From NCBI GenBank assembly GCA_040880405.1, contig JBBDIM010000092.1, positions 1 to 29,648 of the forward strand: 29,648 nucleotides of DNA, read 5' to 3'. Source of the DNA: JBBDIM01 sp040880405. Lineage in GTDB: Bacteria; Planctomycetota; Planctomycetia; Pirellulales; Pirellulaceae. The translations under genes and the position numbers were made by a program. Shown in pieces: positions 1 through 6,835 of the stretch. The stretch's first letter is position 1, and every line of letters starts with the position of its first letter. A model generated the notes under the pieces. It was not told the origin of the DNA, ran no database searches, and worked only from the letters and a program-made list of their open reading frames with translations.

Positions 1-411
1 TACCACGGCAAAATCCCGACCAAACAGCGCGACGGCGTGATCGACCAATTCAAGCACGACCCCTCCAAGCATGTCATCCTGATGAGCTACGGAGCGGGCA
101 GCGTCGGCCTGAACCTCCAATTCTGCGAGTACGTCTTCCTGTTCGACCGCTGGTGGAACCCCGCGATCGAAGACCAAGCCATCAACCGAGCCCACCGCAT
201 CGGCGCAGCCGGAGCCGTCACCATCAGCCGGTTCCTCGCGATGGGCACGATCGAAGAACGAATCAACCAAGTGCTGGACGAAAAACGGCAACTCTCCGAC
301 ACCCTCTTCTCCCAAACCGCCGCGCCGGCGAAGCTGGGGCTATCCAAAGATGATATTTTTGGGTTGTTTGATTTGCGAAGCCCGAAGGGGCCGATACGGT
401 TTGCGGCATAA
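1..411 (+). CDS. SNF2-family DEAD/DEAH-box helicase, C-terminal fragment
   Basis: The reading frame is open from the first base, so the 5' part lies outside the window; 136 residues remain. They form the end of helicase domain 2 of a SNF2/Rad54-type ATPase. GAGSVGLNLQ is motif V, and QAINRAHRIG carries the motif VI arginine finger region. The following SRFLAMGTIEERI and the ending LSDTLFS match the typical C-terminus of bacterial SNF2 proteins, which translocate on double-stranded DNA and remodel protein-DNA complexes. The tail after about residue 110 (KDDIFGLFDL) is normal for the group, so the gene seems intact here. The downstream genes are on the opposite strand beyond a repeat, so no operon partner is visible. 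The exact role cannot be judged from this fragment. Confidence 0.93.
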   Translation, partial: YHGKIPTKQRDGVIDQFKHDPSKHVILMSYGAGSVGLNLQFCEYVFLFDRWWNPAIEDQAINRAHRIGAAGAVTISRFLAMGTIEERINQVLDEKRQLSDTLFSQTAAPAKLGLSKDDIFGLFDLRSPKGPIRFAA

Positions 412-488
412 TGACCCCTGGTCGCGCACGCGGCGAACAAGGGACTTCGGCGCACCATAGAAACACGCCCTCACCACCAAGAAACCGA

Positions 489-571
489 ACGCCAACGGCG
501 TGGCCTATCCCAGCCTAGGGCATCGCCCTAGGAATTGGGATAAAAACGAAACGTGAGGGCTGTAGGCCCGG
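489..571 (+). repeat. Structured intergenic repeat, family 4, copy 1
   Basis: The unit contains two perfect small hairpins and a conserved tail. Hairpin 1 is ACGCC-AAC-GGCGT at 489-501, hairpin 2 is CCTAGGGC-ATC-GCCCTAGG at 514-532, and the tail ACGTGAGGGCTGTAGGCCCG lies at 551-570. A second copy sits inverted at 2764-2845 with different but still complementary stems. The two copies bracket the low-GC genes at 689-2486. The gap between the helicase and the PLD-like gene holds only this repeat and a weak hairpin at 643-671. Confidence 0.85.
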
Positions 572-642
572 GGTTATTCTTGGGAAACTAATAGTGTTGG
601 GCTCACGTTTTGTTGAAATTCCTCACTGGTCACAGCAACCGG

Positions 643-671
643 TGCCACGCGCGGTTTCCGCTTTGGTGGCA
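643..671 (-). terminator. Candidate hairpin downstream of the PLD-like gene
   Basis: This is a nested stem on the minus strand. Outer arms TGCCAC/GTGGCA enclose an inner GCGG-AAA-CCGC. It begins 17 nt after the TAA stop of the PLD-like gene (stop codon at 689-691). No run of T follows, so it is at best a weak intrinsic terminator or an mRNA-end stabilising stem. Confidence 0.35.
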
Positions 672-688
672 ATGCTCAGGAATGACAA

Positions 689-1606
689 TTAAATCCCGTC
701 TCGTTGTAGCCCCTTCCCTATCGCACTCGGAATGTATAGGGAGTTAACTTCGTCTGGTCCTTTCTCAATCGCACGAAGGCCGTCATCGGTCAGGAAGTAC
801 CGTACGCCTCTTTCGCCTGGCCGTTTTTCCTCGCGGCGAATGTAAGGTGGCGAAGACACGATTGCATCTTTAAGCAATGCTGGAATATGGTCCGGCTTGT
901 TGCCATTCGTAAGGTATAGGCTCACTTCCTGCCCTCTTGCCCCATCTGGCCGAGACGCCAGGAATTGAAAAGTACGATAGCGTACGCTTTCTTTGCCCTT
1001 TTTGAGTTGGCCACGACGCTCAACTTGCTCCCGTCTCGACAGACGATCCTCGAAATTGCTACGCCAACTTAGCTTCTCCAAGCGTCGATCTTGTTCGACT
1101 GCCTGTTTTTGGGCATCGGATTCCTTTGCAAGAGTCTGACACGCAATGGCCAAATGTTCTGGTGTGAGATCTTGTGCGGCGTTCCATAGTTCATGAAACC
1201 AATCCAAAAGATTTTTGATATCCTCCTCGTCTACACGAATGCCAGCCTCAATGTTACTGTCCATCGCATTGCGAGTGCAGTTGGCAGAGGAAATTACAGC
1301 GTGATGATCGCCAAAAATATAAACTTTGGCGTGAAGAAAACTGGAGTGCTGGTGCAGCTTAATTTTGACTCCGGAAGAGGCAAGCCGTTTTACAGCCTCA
1401 AAATCAGAGGATCCACGAATGAAGTCCGGAATGTCGCAGGAGGTCAGCAGAAGAATTTCTCGTCCATCGAGATCAGTGAATAAATTGGATTCGGAAACAT
1501 AAGGGCTGACGATACGAATCGTACCATTAGTTTGTGATATGATCTTACCGATTTGGGAGCGATGTACAGCTGTGGCGGAGAGGCGATCAAGAATCAACTT
1601 ATCCAT
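689..1606 (-). CDS. Single-HKD phospholipase D-like protein with C-terminal winged-helix-like region
   Basis: The product is 305 residues. The N-terminal half is a PLD-superfamily fold: IRIVSPYVSE near residue 30, then the HKD signature HAKVYIFGD (His92, Lys94, Asp100 by the chosen start), followed by SSANCT and NIEAGI, which supply the Asn and Glu usual in bacterial PLD-like nucleases. Only one HKD is present, so the active enzyme should be a dimer. A charged linker (about 160-210) leads to a C-terminal region (YRTFQFLASRPDGARGQEVS to RYFLTDDGLRAIE) that reads like a winged helix. The ATG at 1606 is chosen because AGGAG lies six bases upstream; a TTG two codons earlier would abut that site. 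A 24-bp palindrome lies immediately upstream. Family knowledge suggests a nuclease or DNA-end-processing role; substrate unknown. GC is visibly lower than in the hopanoid genes, suggesting transfer. Confidence 0.85.
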   Translation of the reverse strand: MDKLILDRLSATAVHRSQIGKIISQTNGTIRIVSPYVSESNLFTDLDGREILLLTSCDIPDFIRGSSDFEAVKRLASSGVKIKLHQHSSFLHAKVYIFGDHHAVISSANCTRNAMDSNIEAGIRVDEEDIKNLLDWFHELWNAAQDLTPEHLAIACQTLAKESDAQKQAVEQDRRLEKLSWRSNFEDRLSRREQVERRGQLKKGKESVRYRTFQFLASRPDGARGQEVSLYLTNGNKPDHIPALLKDAIVSSPPYIRREEKRPGERGVRYFLTDDGLRAIEKGPDEVNSLYIPSAIGKGLQRDGI

Positions 1607-1620
1607 ATTCAACTCCTAAT

Positions 1621-1644
1621 TTATGCTCGATCAATCGAGCATAA
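1621..1644 (-). promoter_or_regulatory. Perfect 24-bp palindrome, candidate operator of the PLD-like gene
   Basis: The arms TTATGCTCGAT and ATCGAGCATAA are exact reverse complements around a 2-bp centre. The site lies 15-38 bases before the ATG at 1606, directly upstream of its AGGAG. On the minus strand a possible promoter overlaps it: TTGGAA (revcomp of 1659-1664), 15-bp spacer, TATGCT (revcomp of 1638-1643). The position suits a repressor site covering the -10 element. No T-run follows on either strand, which argues against a terminator. Confidence 0.55.
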
Positions 1645-1703
1645 TGTTCTGCCACGAGTTCCAATATTGATCAAGATTATTCCGCGGACGCCACCCTACT
1701 GCT

Positions 1704-2486
1704 TTAGGACATCTTTAGATCGACACAGACCCATTGACCATCCCCGACGTATCGAACGGTACAACTCCAGTGATTTCGAATTGTCGCCCCAAATGCATTT
1801 TGCCCGTCAACTTGTCCGCTGACGGTGAACGTGTTTAAACCGTCTCTTACGATGGTCGGACGCTTCGAACCAAAATTCGCCGAAGCTGGCGACTTCATCG
1901 AATTTCGAACGAATCCCTTGGCCATAATTTCCGCCATACCCTCATCCGGCAAATCGCTACGAGGATGAGGTAAGAAAGCCAGAAGAGCGACGACGCCGAG
2001 TATTGGCAATAAGCATCCACCGCCACAACCAATTGCAGCAAGAGGACCACTGTTAGACAAGTTGACATCACCCCATGCAATCGAGACCGCAGCAATGGCA
2101 CAACCGAGCACCGCAACGAGGAAAGACGGTACTGCTACGACAGGATTCTGCGTCGCGAAACTAAAAGTGAATACGACCAAACCAAGAATAGCGATTATGA
2201 ATCCCAAATACATCTGAGCGTCTTTTGATTTACCCTGGCCAACTGTGGAGTGCTTCTCCTCGACTTCGTCGGCATTATCACAAATCTCATCTTGTGAAGC
2301 GGCGACGTTAAGCCCAAGTTGCAGTGGGACGACGCCTAAATTGACTTGTGACTCAGGGATGATGGCCGCCGGGACTGCTGGTCCCGGAACAATGAAGATG
2401 CCTTGGCAAGTGGGGCACTGCACTTGCGATCCTGCCGGAGCGGCGACCTCAAGAACCGTAGAACAGTGGGGGCAACTCAATTGCAT
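1704..2486 (-). CDS. Zinc-ribbon membrane protein of unknown function
   Basis: The product is 260 residues from the ATG at 2486. An upstream TTG would add 15 residues before the zinc ribbon without a recognisable domain, so the ATG is preferred, although no strong Shine-Dalgarno precedes either. Residues 1-30 are a small zinc ribbon with two CxxC knuckles (CPHC, CPTC), typical of planctomycete and myxobacterial membrane proteins. After a polar linker come three hydrophobic segments: YLGFIIAILGLVVFTFSF, VVAVPSFLVAVLGCAIAAVS, and a glycine- and cysteine-rich AAIGCGGGCLLPILGVVALL. The C-terminal 75 residues form a soluble domain (NSMKSPASANFGSKRP, then FTVSGQVDGQNAFGA) resembling those that follow such membrane regions; its function is unknown to me. 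It precedes the PLD-like gene on the same strand by 97 bp, but the palindrome between suggests separate control. Confidence 0.75.
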   Translation of the reverse strand: MQLSCPHCSTVLEVAAPAGSQVQCPTCQGIFIVPGPAVPAAIIPESQVNLGVVPLQLGLNVAASQDEICDNADEVEEKHSTVGQGKSKDAQMYLGFIIAILGLVVFTFSFATQNPVVAVPSFLVAVLGCAIAAVSIAWGDVNLSNSGPLAAIGCGGGCLLPILGVVALLAFLPHPRSDLPDEGMAEIMAKGFVRNSMKSPASANFGSKRPTIVRDGLNTFTVSGQVDGQNAFGATIRNHWSCTVRYVGDGQWVCVDLKMS

Positions 2487-2763
2487 GACGAGATATCCAT
2501 TACCGAGATGTAGCACGAGTGATTCACCCAATCACAAACCGACACGTTCGCTCGCTCCGGTGCATCCGTTTGTTCTTTTGCGTATCTACATTTCCGATTT
2601 TTAGGCGAACTTGATAATTCGCACCTCAATGTAAGCGGTCGACGAGATCCATGGCTTTCCTCTGATTTGTAGTATTCTTGGCGGGTAACATACTCTAGCA
2701 CAGAGGTGGTGCCTTTTGAAGCCAGATATGGGTGTTTCCCATGAGGAGAGGCCCAGCAATAGG

Positions 2764-2845
2764 CCGGGCCTACAGCCCTCACGTTTGGCTTGGACGGGTG
2801 ACCTAGGACTGCGTCCTAGGCTGGGATAGGGCGGGCCGTTGGCCC
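2764..2845 (-). repeat. Structured intergenic repeat, family 4, copy 2 (inverted)
   Basis: Read on the minus strand this repeats the order seen at 489-571: GGGCC-AAC-GGCCC (2833-2845), CCTAGGAC-GCA-GTCCTAGG (2802-2820), and the AACGTGAGGGCTGTAGGCCC tail. Both stems differ from copy 1 by paired changes that keep base pairing. The whole 2487-3089 gap holds this copy, the hairpin at 2902-2969 and a fragment of the family-1 element at its 3' end. I see no credible gene in it. Confidence 0.85.
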
Positions 2846-2901
2846 TCTTTTGTTCGACGACGAGTGCCCCGGTTGTCGGCTGTTACCCGCAAAGAGGAAT
2901 T

Positions 2902-2969
2902 TTTGAAACGCAGAGTCGCGGAGAGCGCGGAGGACTGTCTCTGCGATCTCCGCGACTCTGCGTTTCAAA
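2902..2969. repeat. Perfect 23-bp hairpin with 22-nt loop
   Basis: The arms at 2902-2924 and 2947-2969 are exact reverse complements, with core AAACGCAGAGTCGCGGAGA. The loop continues the same purine-rich theme (GCGCGGAGGACTG). CGCAGAG/CGCGGAG-type text recurs between genes in many bacteria, so this is probably another dispersed palindrome. It lies about 120 bp beyond the 3' end of hpnH, on the far side of the family-1 fragment. Confidence 0.85.
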
Positions 2970-2995
2970 CCTTTATAACCACAGCCATTTCTTGG

Positions 2996-3061
2996 TCGTT
3001 GCCGGTGGACGGCGCTCACGCCAAAACATGCCCACGCTTTCCGGGCGTGGGCATGGCACCC
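2996..3061 (-). mobile_element. Family-1 terminal-hairpin element, truncated copy A
   Basis: Only one end survives. The terminal hairpin at 3027-3055 has 11-bp arms, CATGCCCACGC and GCGTGGGCATG, and is followed by GCACCC (3056-3061). The inner flank GTTGCCGGTGGA...CACGCCAAAACATG matches the inner flank of copy C and the reverse complement of copy B. The opposite end is missing. It ends 28 bp from the hpnH stop codon, so it could also serve as the 3' stem of the shc-hpnH message. Confidence 0.8.
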
Positions 3062-3089
3062 GTTGACATGTTCTAGAGTCGGAACCCGT

Positions 3090-4211
3090 TCACCGCAGAA
3101 CCGGCAATTCCACGTCCCCAGGCTTCTTCGTCGGGCCTTTGCCTACGTGAGAATCATCCTCCCGTTCCGGCCCTGGCGGTAACTCGCGGTTGTTTTTTGG
3201 GGGGCCTAGCAGGGTGATTTTCGCTGTGTTCCAGAAGCCTTTGGCCGTGTTGAAGGTGTCGTGGACGGCGCTTGCTTCGTAGCCGCTGTGGACCATGCAG
3301 TTGCTGCATTTGGGGTTGCCGCTTTGGTGGCCGTAGTTGTGCCACTCGGTGAGGTCCATTAGTTCGGCGAAGGTGGCGACGTGGCCTTCGTCTAGCAGGT
3401 AGCAGGGCTTTTGCCAGCCGAAGACGTTGTAGGTGGGGTTGCCCCAGGGGGTACATTCGAGGTCGTAGTTGCCTTTGAGGAATTCCACGAAGAGCGGGCT
3501 TTGGTTGAACTTCCAGGCCGGTTTGGCCTTTTCCAGGATCGAGCGGAACAGCCGCATCGTTTGGTTCCGCTGGAGGAAGTGGTCCTGGTCTGGGGCTTTT
3601 TCATAGGGGTACCCGGGCGAGACCATCAGCCCCTCGATGTTGAGCTGCATCATCTCGTCGAAGAACCCGCGAATCCGCTCCGGCCGGACACCGTCGAACA
3701 GGGTGGTGTTGGTCGTGACCCGGAAGCCGCCGGCCACGGTCGCCTTGATCGCCTCGACCGCGATATCAAACGTCCCCTCGCGGCAGACCGACGCGTCGTG
3801 CTCTTCCCGGGGGCCATCCATGTGGACCGAGAAGGTGAGGTATTTGGACGGGGTGAACTTTGGGAGGGCCTCTTTCAGCTTCAGGGCGTTGGTGCAGAGG
3901 TAGATGTATTTTTTACGCGCGATGAGACCCGCCACAATCTCTTCGATCTGCGGATGGAGCAGGGGCTCGCCACCGGGGATTGAGACGATCGGGGCGCCGC
4001 ACTCGTCCACGGCGCGAAAACATTGTTCCGGGGTCAGGTTCTGGCGGAGGATTTCGGCCGGGAACTGGATCTTGCCGCATCCTGCGCAGGCGAGGTTGCA
4101 GCGGAACAGCGGTTCCAGCATCAAAACCAACGGGTAGCGTCGGCGGCCTTGGAGCCGCTGCTTGAGCACGTAACTCGCGACGGTCCACATTTGGGAAATG
4201 GGTACGCTCAT
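3090..4211 (-). CDS. hpnH: HpnH, radical SAM adenosylhopane synthase
   Basis: The product is 373 residues. CNLACAGC (Cys38, Cys42, Cys45) is the CxxxCxxC site of a radical SAM 4Fe-4S cluster, followed by the SPASM-free barrel landmarks SIPGGEPLLHP and YLCTNALKL. The ending KCSNCMVHSGYEASAV is the C-terminal DUF3463-type region characteristic of HpnH. The enzyme joins the 5'-deoxyadenosyl radical to diploptene (hopene) to give adenosylhopane, the first step of C35 bacteriohopanepolyol side chains. The ATG overlaps the TGA of shc by four bases (ATGA), indicating translational coupling. About 30 extra residues rich in Pro and charged groups follow the conserved part. The next 30 bases downstream lead into the copy A hairpin. 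Confidence 0.94.
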   Translation of the reverse strand: MSVPISQMWTVASYVLKQRLQGRRRYPLVLMLEPLFRCNLACAGCGKIQFPAEILRQNLTPEQCFRAVDECGAPIVSIPGGEPLLHPQIEEIVAGLIARKKYIYLCTNALKLKEALPKFTPSKYLTFSVHMDGPREEHDASVCREGTFDIAVEAIKATVAGGFRVTTNTTLFDGVRPERIRGFFDEMMQLNIEGLMVSPGYPYEKAPDQDHFLQRNQTMRLFRSILEKAKPAWKFNQSPLFVEFLKGNYDLECTPWGNPTYNVFGWQKPCYLLDEGHVATFAELMDLTEWHNYGHQSGNPKCSNCMVHSGYEASAVHDTFNTAKGFWNTAKITLLGPPKNNRELPPGPEREDDSHVGKGPTKKPGDVELPVLR

Positions 4212-6385
4212 GACGGCCTCTTACGTGGAGATGCCGGGGGACGCTGATGATAGAGCTTGGCGTAGGTGGCCAAGGCGAGCAGGGGGAAGTAGATCCGGTA
4301 GTAGTGGTACCGGAGGTAAAAGACCCTCGGGAAGCCAGTGCCGGTGAAGGGGGTTTCCTCCCAGGTTCCGTCCTCGGCTTGGGTTCGCTTGAGGTACTCC
4401 ACACCACGGCGGACGGCCTCGCTTTTGCCGTGCCCGGCGGCGATCAGGCCGAGGATCGCCCACGCGGTTTGCGAAGCGGTCGGGATGCCGGTCCCCTTGG
4501 TGGCCCCGTTGTCGTAGGTATCGCCGTTCTCGTAGGTGTCGCAGGTCTCACCCCAGCCGCCGCACGACTGCTGGCAATCCAGCAGCCACTGGGCACCGCG
4601 CTGAATGGCGGCGTCGTCCGTACTGACGCCTACGGCGGTCAGTCCGACCAGGCATTGCCAGGTGCCATAGATATAGTTCACACCCCAGCGGCCGAACCAC
4701 GAACCATCCTCGTACTGGCTTTCGCGGATGTAGGCGACCGATTTGCGGACGACATCCCCCAGCTTGCCTTTGGACTGCTGAGTGATCTCGAATTGGCCGA
4801 GGGCTTCGATGACCCTCGCCGCCAAGTCCGGGGTGCTGGGGTCGATCATCGCGTTGTGATCGGCGAAGGGCACCTGGCAGAGGAACTCGGCGTCGTTGTC
4901 TTTGTCGAACGCGCCCCAGCCACCATCCCGGTTCTGCATCGCGGCAATCCAGGTGAGGGCCCGTTTGGTTGCCGCGGAGACACCATCTTGGAGCAGCAAT
5001 TCCCGCGCGGCATCCGTCGCCGGCACTTTGGCCGCGGTGGCCAGGACCGAGGTGTTGGCCATGCTGTCACCGGGGTGGACTTCCAGTTGGACGCCCGCCT
5101 CGGAGAGTTGCTCGCGGAGCGACATCAGCACCATGGCGGTGTCGTCCAGGTCGGGATAGAAGACGTTGTTGTATTCGAAGAACCAACCGCCGGGCTCGCA
5201 GTTGACCGTCTTCCGCCAATCGCCGGGTTGGCGAACCTCTTTGGAGAGGAGCCAATCGACCGCCTGCCGGGTCTGCGGGTTCCGCACGCCGACGCCGGAC
5301 GCGGCGAGGCTTCGCAGGACGATCGAGGTATCCCATACCGGCGACTTGCAAGGCTGGACCCTGGTGGCGTCTCTTTCGTGGATCATCAGCTTGTCGAGCT
5401 CGGCTAGGCAGGTGCGAAACTCGGGACTCTCTTCGGAATAGCCCATCGCTTTGAGCGCGATGGCGCTCCAGACGATCGGCGGGTAGATCGCACCGAGGCC
5501 GTCGCTCTCCGGGAAACGGTCGAGCATCCACTGGAGCGACTTGCGGAGGGCCCGTTTGCGGAAGGGGAGGATGCGGAATTTTTCCAGCAGCTTGAGCCCT
5601 TTGTCAGTGACGCGGAAGAACCGGTCCCAGCTCAGTATCCCCTTAGGCTTCTCTTGCCCTGGGCAGCGGAGCTCCGGCCAGTTTTTCGGCTCGGCGACAA
5701 ACAGCTCGCGGATGGAGCAGTCCGCGGACATATCCCGTGCGGCCCCTTTGGCCCAGACGATCGAGAGCGGCACGAAGATCGTGCGCGACCAGGAGCTCAT
5801 CCGATAGATGTTGATCGGCAGCCAAGTCGGCAGCAACACCATCTCCGGCGGGACGGCGGGGCAGAGCTCAAAAGGAATCTGCCCTAGCAGGGCCAAGTAG
5901 AATCGGGTGAAACTGTTCACCTTGTCGGCACCCCCGGCGGAGAGGATGGCGTCTCGGGCCTTCACCATGTAATCGGCTGATGGAGAGTGACCGGTCAGCT
6001 TCAGGGCGAAGTACGCTTTGACGCTGGTGCTGATATCGATGACCGAGCCGGGGTATTGGCCCCAAGTGCCATCTTCGCGCTGTTGGGTGAGCATGTACCG
6101 CGCGAGCTTGGCGGCCAGCTCGTCCCGTTCTCGGCCCAACCAGGCCAATAGCAGGATGGTCTCGCTTTGGAGGATGGAATCCCCTTCCAGTTCCGCGCAC
6201 CAGTTCCCTTCCGGCAATTGTTGAGAGAGGAGCCACGCCTGGGTCCGCTCAATCGTCTTGGTTACCACCGGCGCGGTCACGGGCTCCTGGTCGGCATCGG
6301 CCGCGTGGGGTGGACGGTCGGCGGCGTTATGAGCAGCACGCGTTTGATCGAGGTGCGATCGCTCGATGGGGGTGGATCCTTCCAT
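4208..6385 (-). CDS. shc: Squalene-hopene cyclase
   Basis: The product is 725 residues from the ATG at 6385. The frame remains open another 85 codons upstream, but that extension runs into the nested repeats at 6587-6824 and has no family similarity, so it is rejected; the family norm is 630-720. The catalytic acid motif is DLDDTA (Asp412-Asp415). QW-type repeats are evident: QREDGTWGQ (102-110), QNRDGGWGAF, QYEDGSW, CQQSCGGWGE and QAEDGTWEE. FPRVFYLRYHYYRIYFPLLA near the end is the usual C-terminal signature. The enzyme is a membrane-associated (monotopic) protein that cyclises squalene to hopene and hopanol without oxygen. It forms an operon with hpnH. No strong Shine-Dalgarno is seen before the chosen start, only AAAGTGAGC. 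Confidence 0.95.
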   Translation of the reverse strand: MEGSTPIERSHLDQTRAAHNAADRPPHAADADQEPVTAPVVTKTIERTQAWLLSQQLPEGNWCAELEGDSILQSETILLLAWLGRERDELAAKLARYMLTQQREDGTWGQYPGSVIDISTSVKAYFALKLTGHSPSADYMVKARDAILSAGGADKVNSFTRFYLALLGQIPFELCPAVPPEMVLLPTWLPINIYRMSSWSRTIFVPLSIVWAKGAARDMSADCSIRELFVAEPKNWPELRCPGQEKPKGILSWDRFFRVTDKGLKLLEKFRILPFRKRALRKSLQWMLDRFPESDGLGAIYPPIVWSAIALKAMGYSEESPEFRTCLAELDKLMIHERDATRVQPCKSPVWDTSIVLRSLAASGVGVRNPQTRQAVDWLLSKEVRQPGDWRKTVNCEPGGWFFEYNNVFYPDLDDTAMVLMSLREQLSEAGVQLEVHPGDSMANTSVLATAAKVPATDAARELLLQDGVSAATKRALTWIAAMQNRDGGWGAFDKDNDAEFLCQVPFADHNAMIDPSTPDLAARVIEALGQFEITQQSKGKLGDVVRKSVAYIRESQYEDGSWFGRWGVNYIYGTWQCLVGLTAVGVSTDDAAIQRGAQWLLDCQQSCGGWGETCDTYENGDTYDNGATKGTGIPTASQTAWAILGLIAAGHGKSEAVRRGVEYLKRTQAEDGTWEETPFTGTGFPRVFYLRYHYYRIYFPLLALATYAKLYHQRPPASPRKRPS

Positions 6386-6586
6386 GCTCACTTTCACTTG
6401 CGAACCGGGGGCGTGTACGTGGTGATTCCTTACCAAATGATTAGCGTAGGTTAGATCGTAGCGGGGGGCAAGTGTGAGTTGGTGGTAGAGCACCCGAACC
6501 GTGCATGACAAGGTTGGTGGTAAATTAAGTACACCACCGAAAAGCCAGAGGCGTGTAACTATCCCAAGCGTAGGGGCTCGAGAAAC

Positions 6587-6824
6587 GGGGATGAGTTCAA
6601 TTACAAAGAGTCGGCGGATGAGAACCCTAATCCGCGGCACCCGTAATTGACCTTATCCCCGTTCAAACGCTCCATCCTTAGCACCGGACATGCTCTCCAA
6701 TCGACTGGGCAAACCAGCCGCAACGTCTCGCTGACTGGCCAAACGAGTACGGGGATAAGGTCAATTACGGGGACCGCGGCCGGAACTACTGGACCTCCGA
6801 CTCCTTGTAATTGAACTCATCCCC
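6587..6824. repeat. Nested REP-like inverted repeats upstream of shc
   Basis: Four related segments, consensus GGGGATRAGKTCAATTAC, occur as two nested pairs. The outer arms (6587-6614 and 6797-6824, 28 bases) differ at one position. The inner arms (6632-6661 and 6750-6779, 30 bases) differ at about two. The block fills most of the 450-bp gap between shc and the next gene upstream and begins 11 bp past that gene's TAG. Segments of this type resemble REP sequences mobilised by IS200-like (RAYT) transposases; that link is inference. The rest of the gap (6386-6586) shows nothing I can assign and probably contains the shc promoter. Confidence 0.85.
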
Positions 6825-6835
6825 TGTTGGCGTGT

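Noticed and set aside
1..1606. DISARM-like pairing of a SNF2 helicase and a PLD-like protein
   Set aside because: The two genes are on opposite strands with a repeat and a hairpin between them, and no methyltransferase, DrmA or DrmB gene is visible. The helicase end looks like an ordinary bacterial SNF2 protein.
2477..2782. 101-codon minus-strand frame upstream of the zinc-ribbon gene
   Set aside because: Its composition is not protein-like and it partly overlaps the family-4 repeat.
4247..5407. 386-codon plus-strand frame opposite shc
   Set aside because: It is antisense to a clearly conserved cyclase and has the composition of a mirror frame in GC-rich coding DNA. The same applies to long frames at 6920-7615, 8394-9011, 10808-11482 and 16972-17886.
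6386..6640. 85-codon N-terminal extension of squalene-hopene cyclase
   Set aside because: It starts inside the nested repeats, has no similarity to the family, and gives a protein longer than usual; the ATG at 6385 is preferred.
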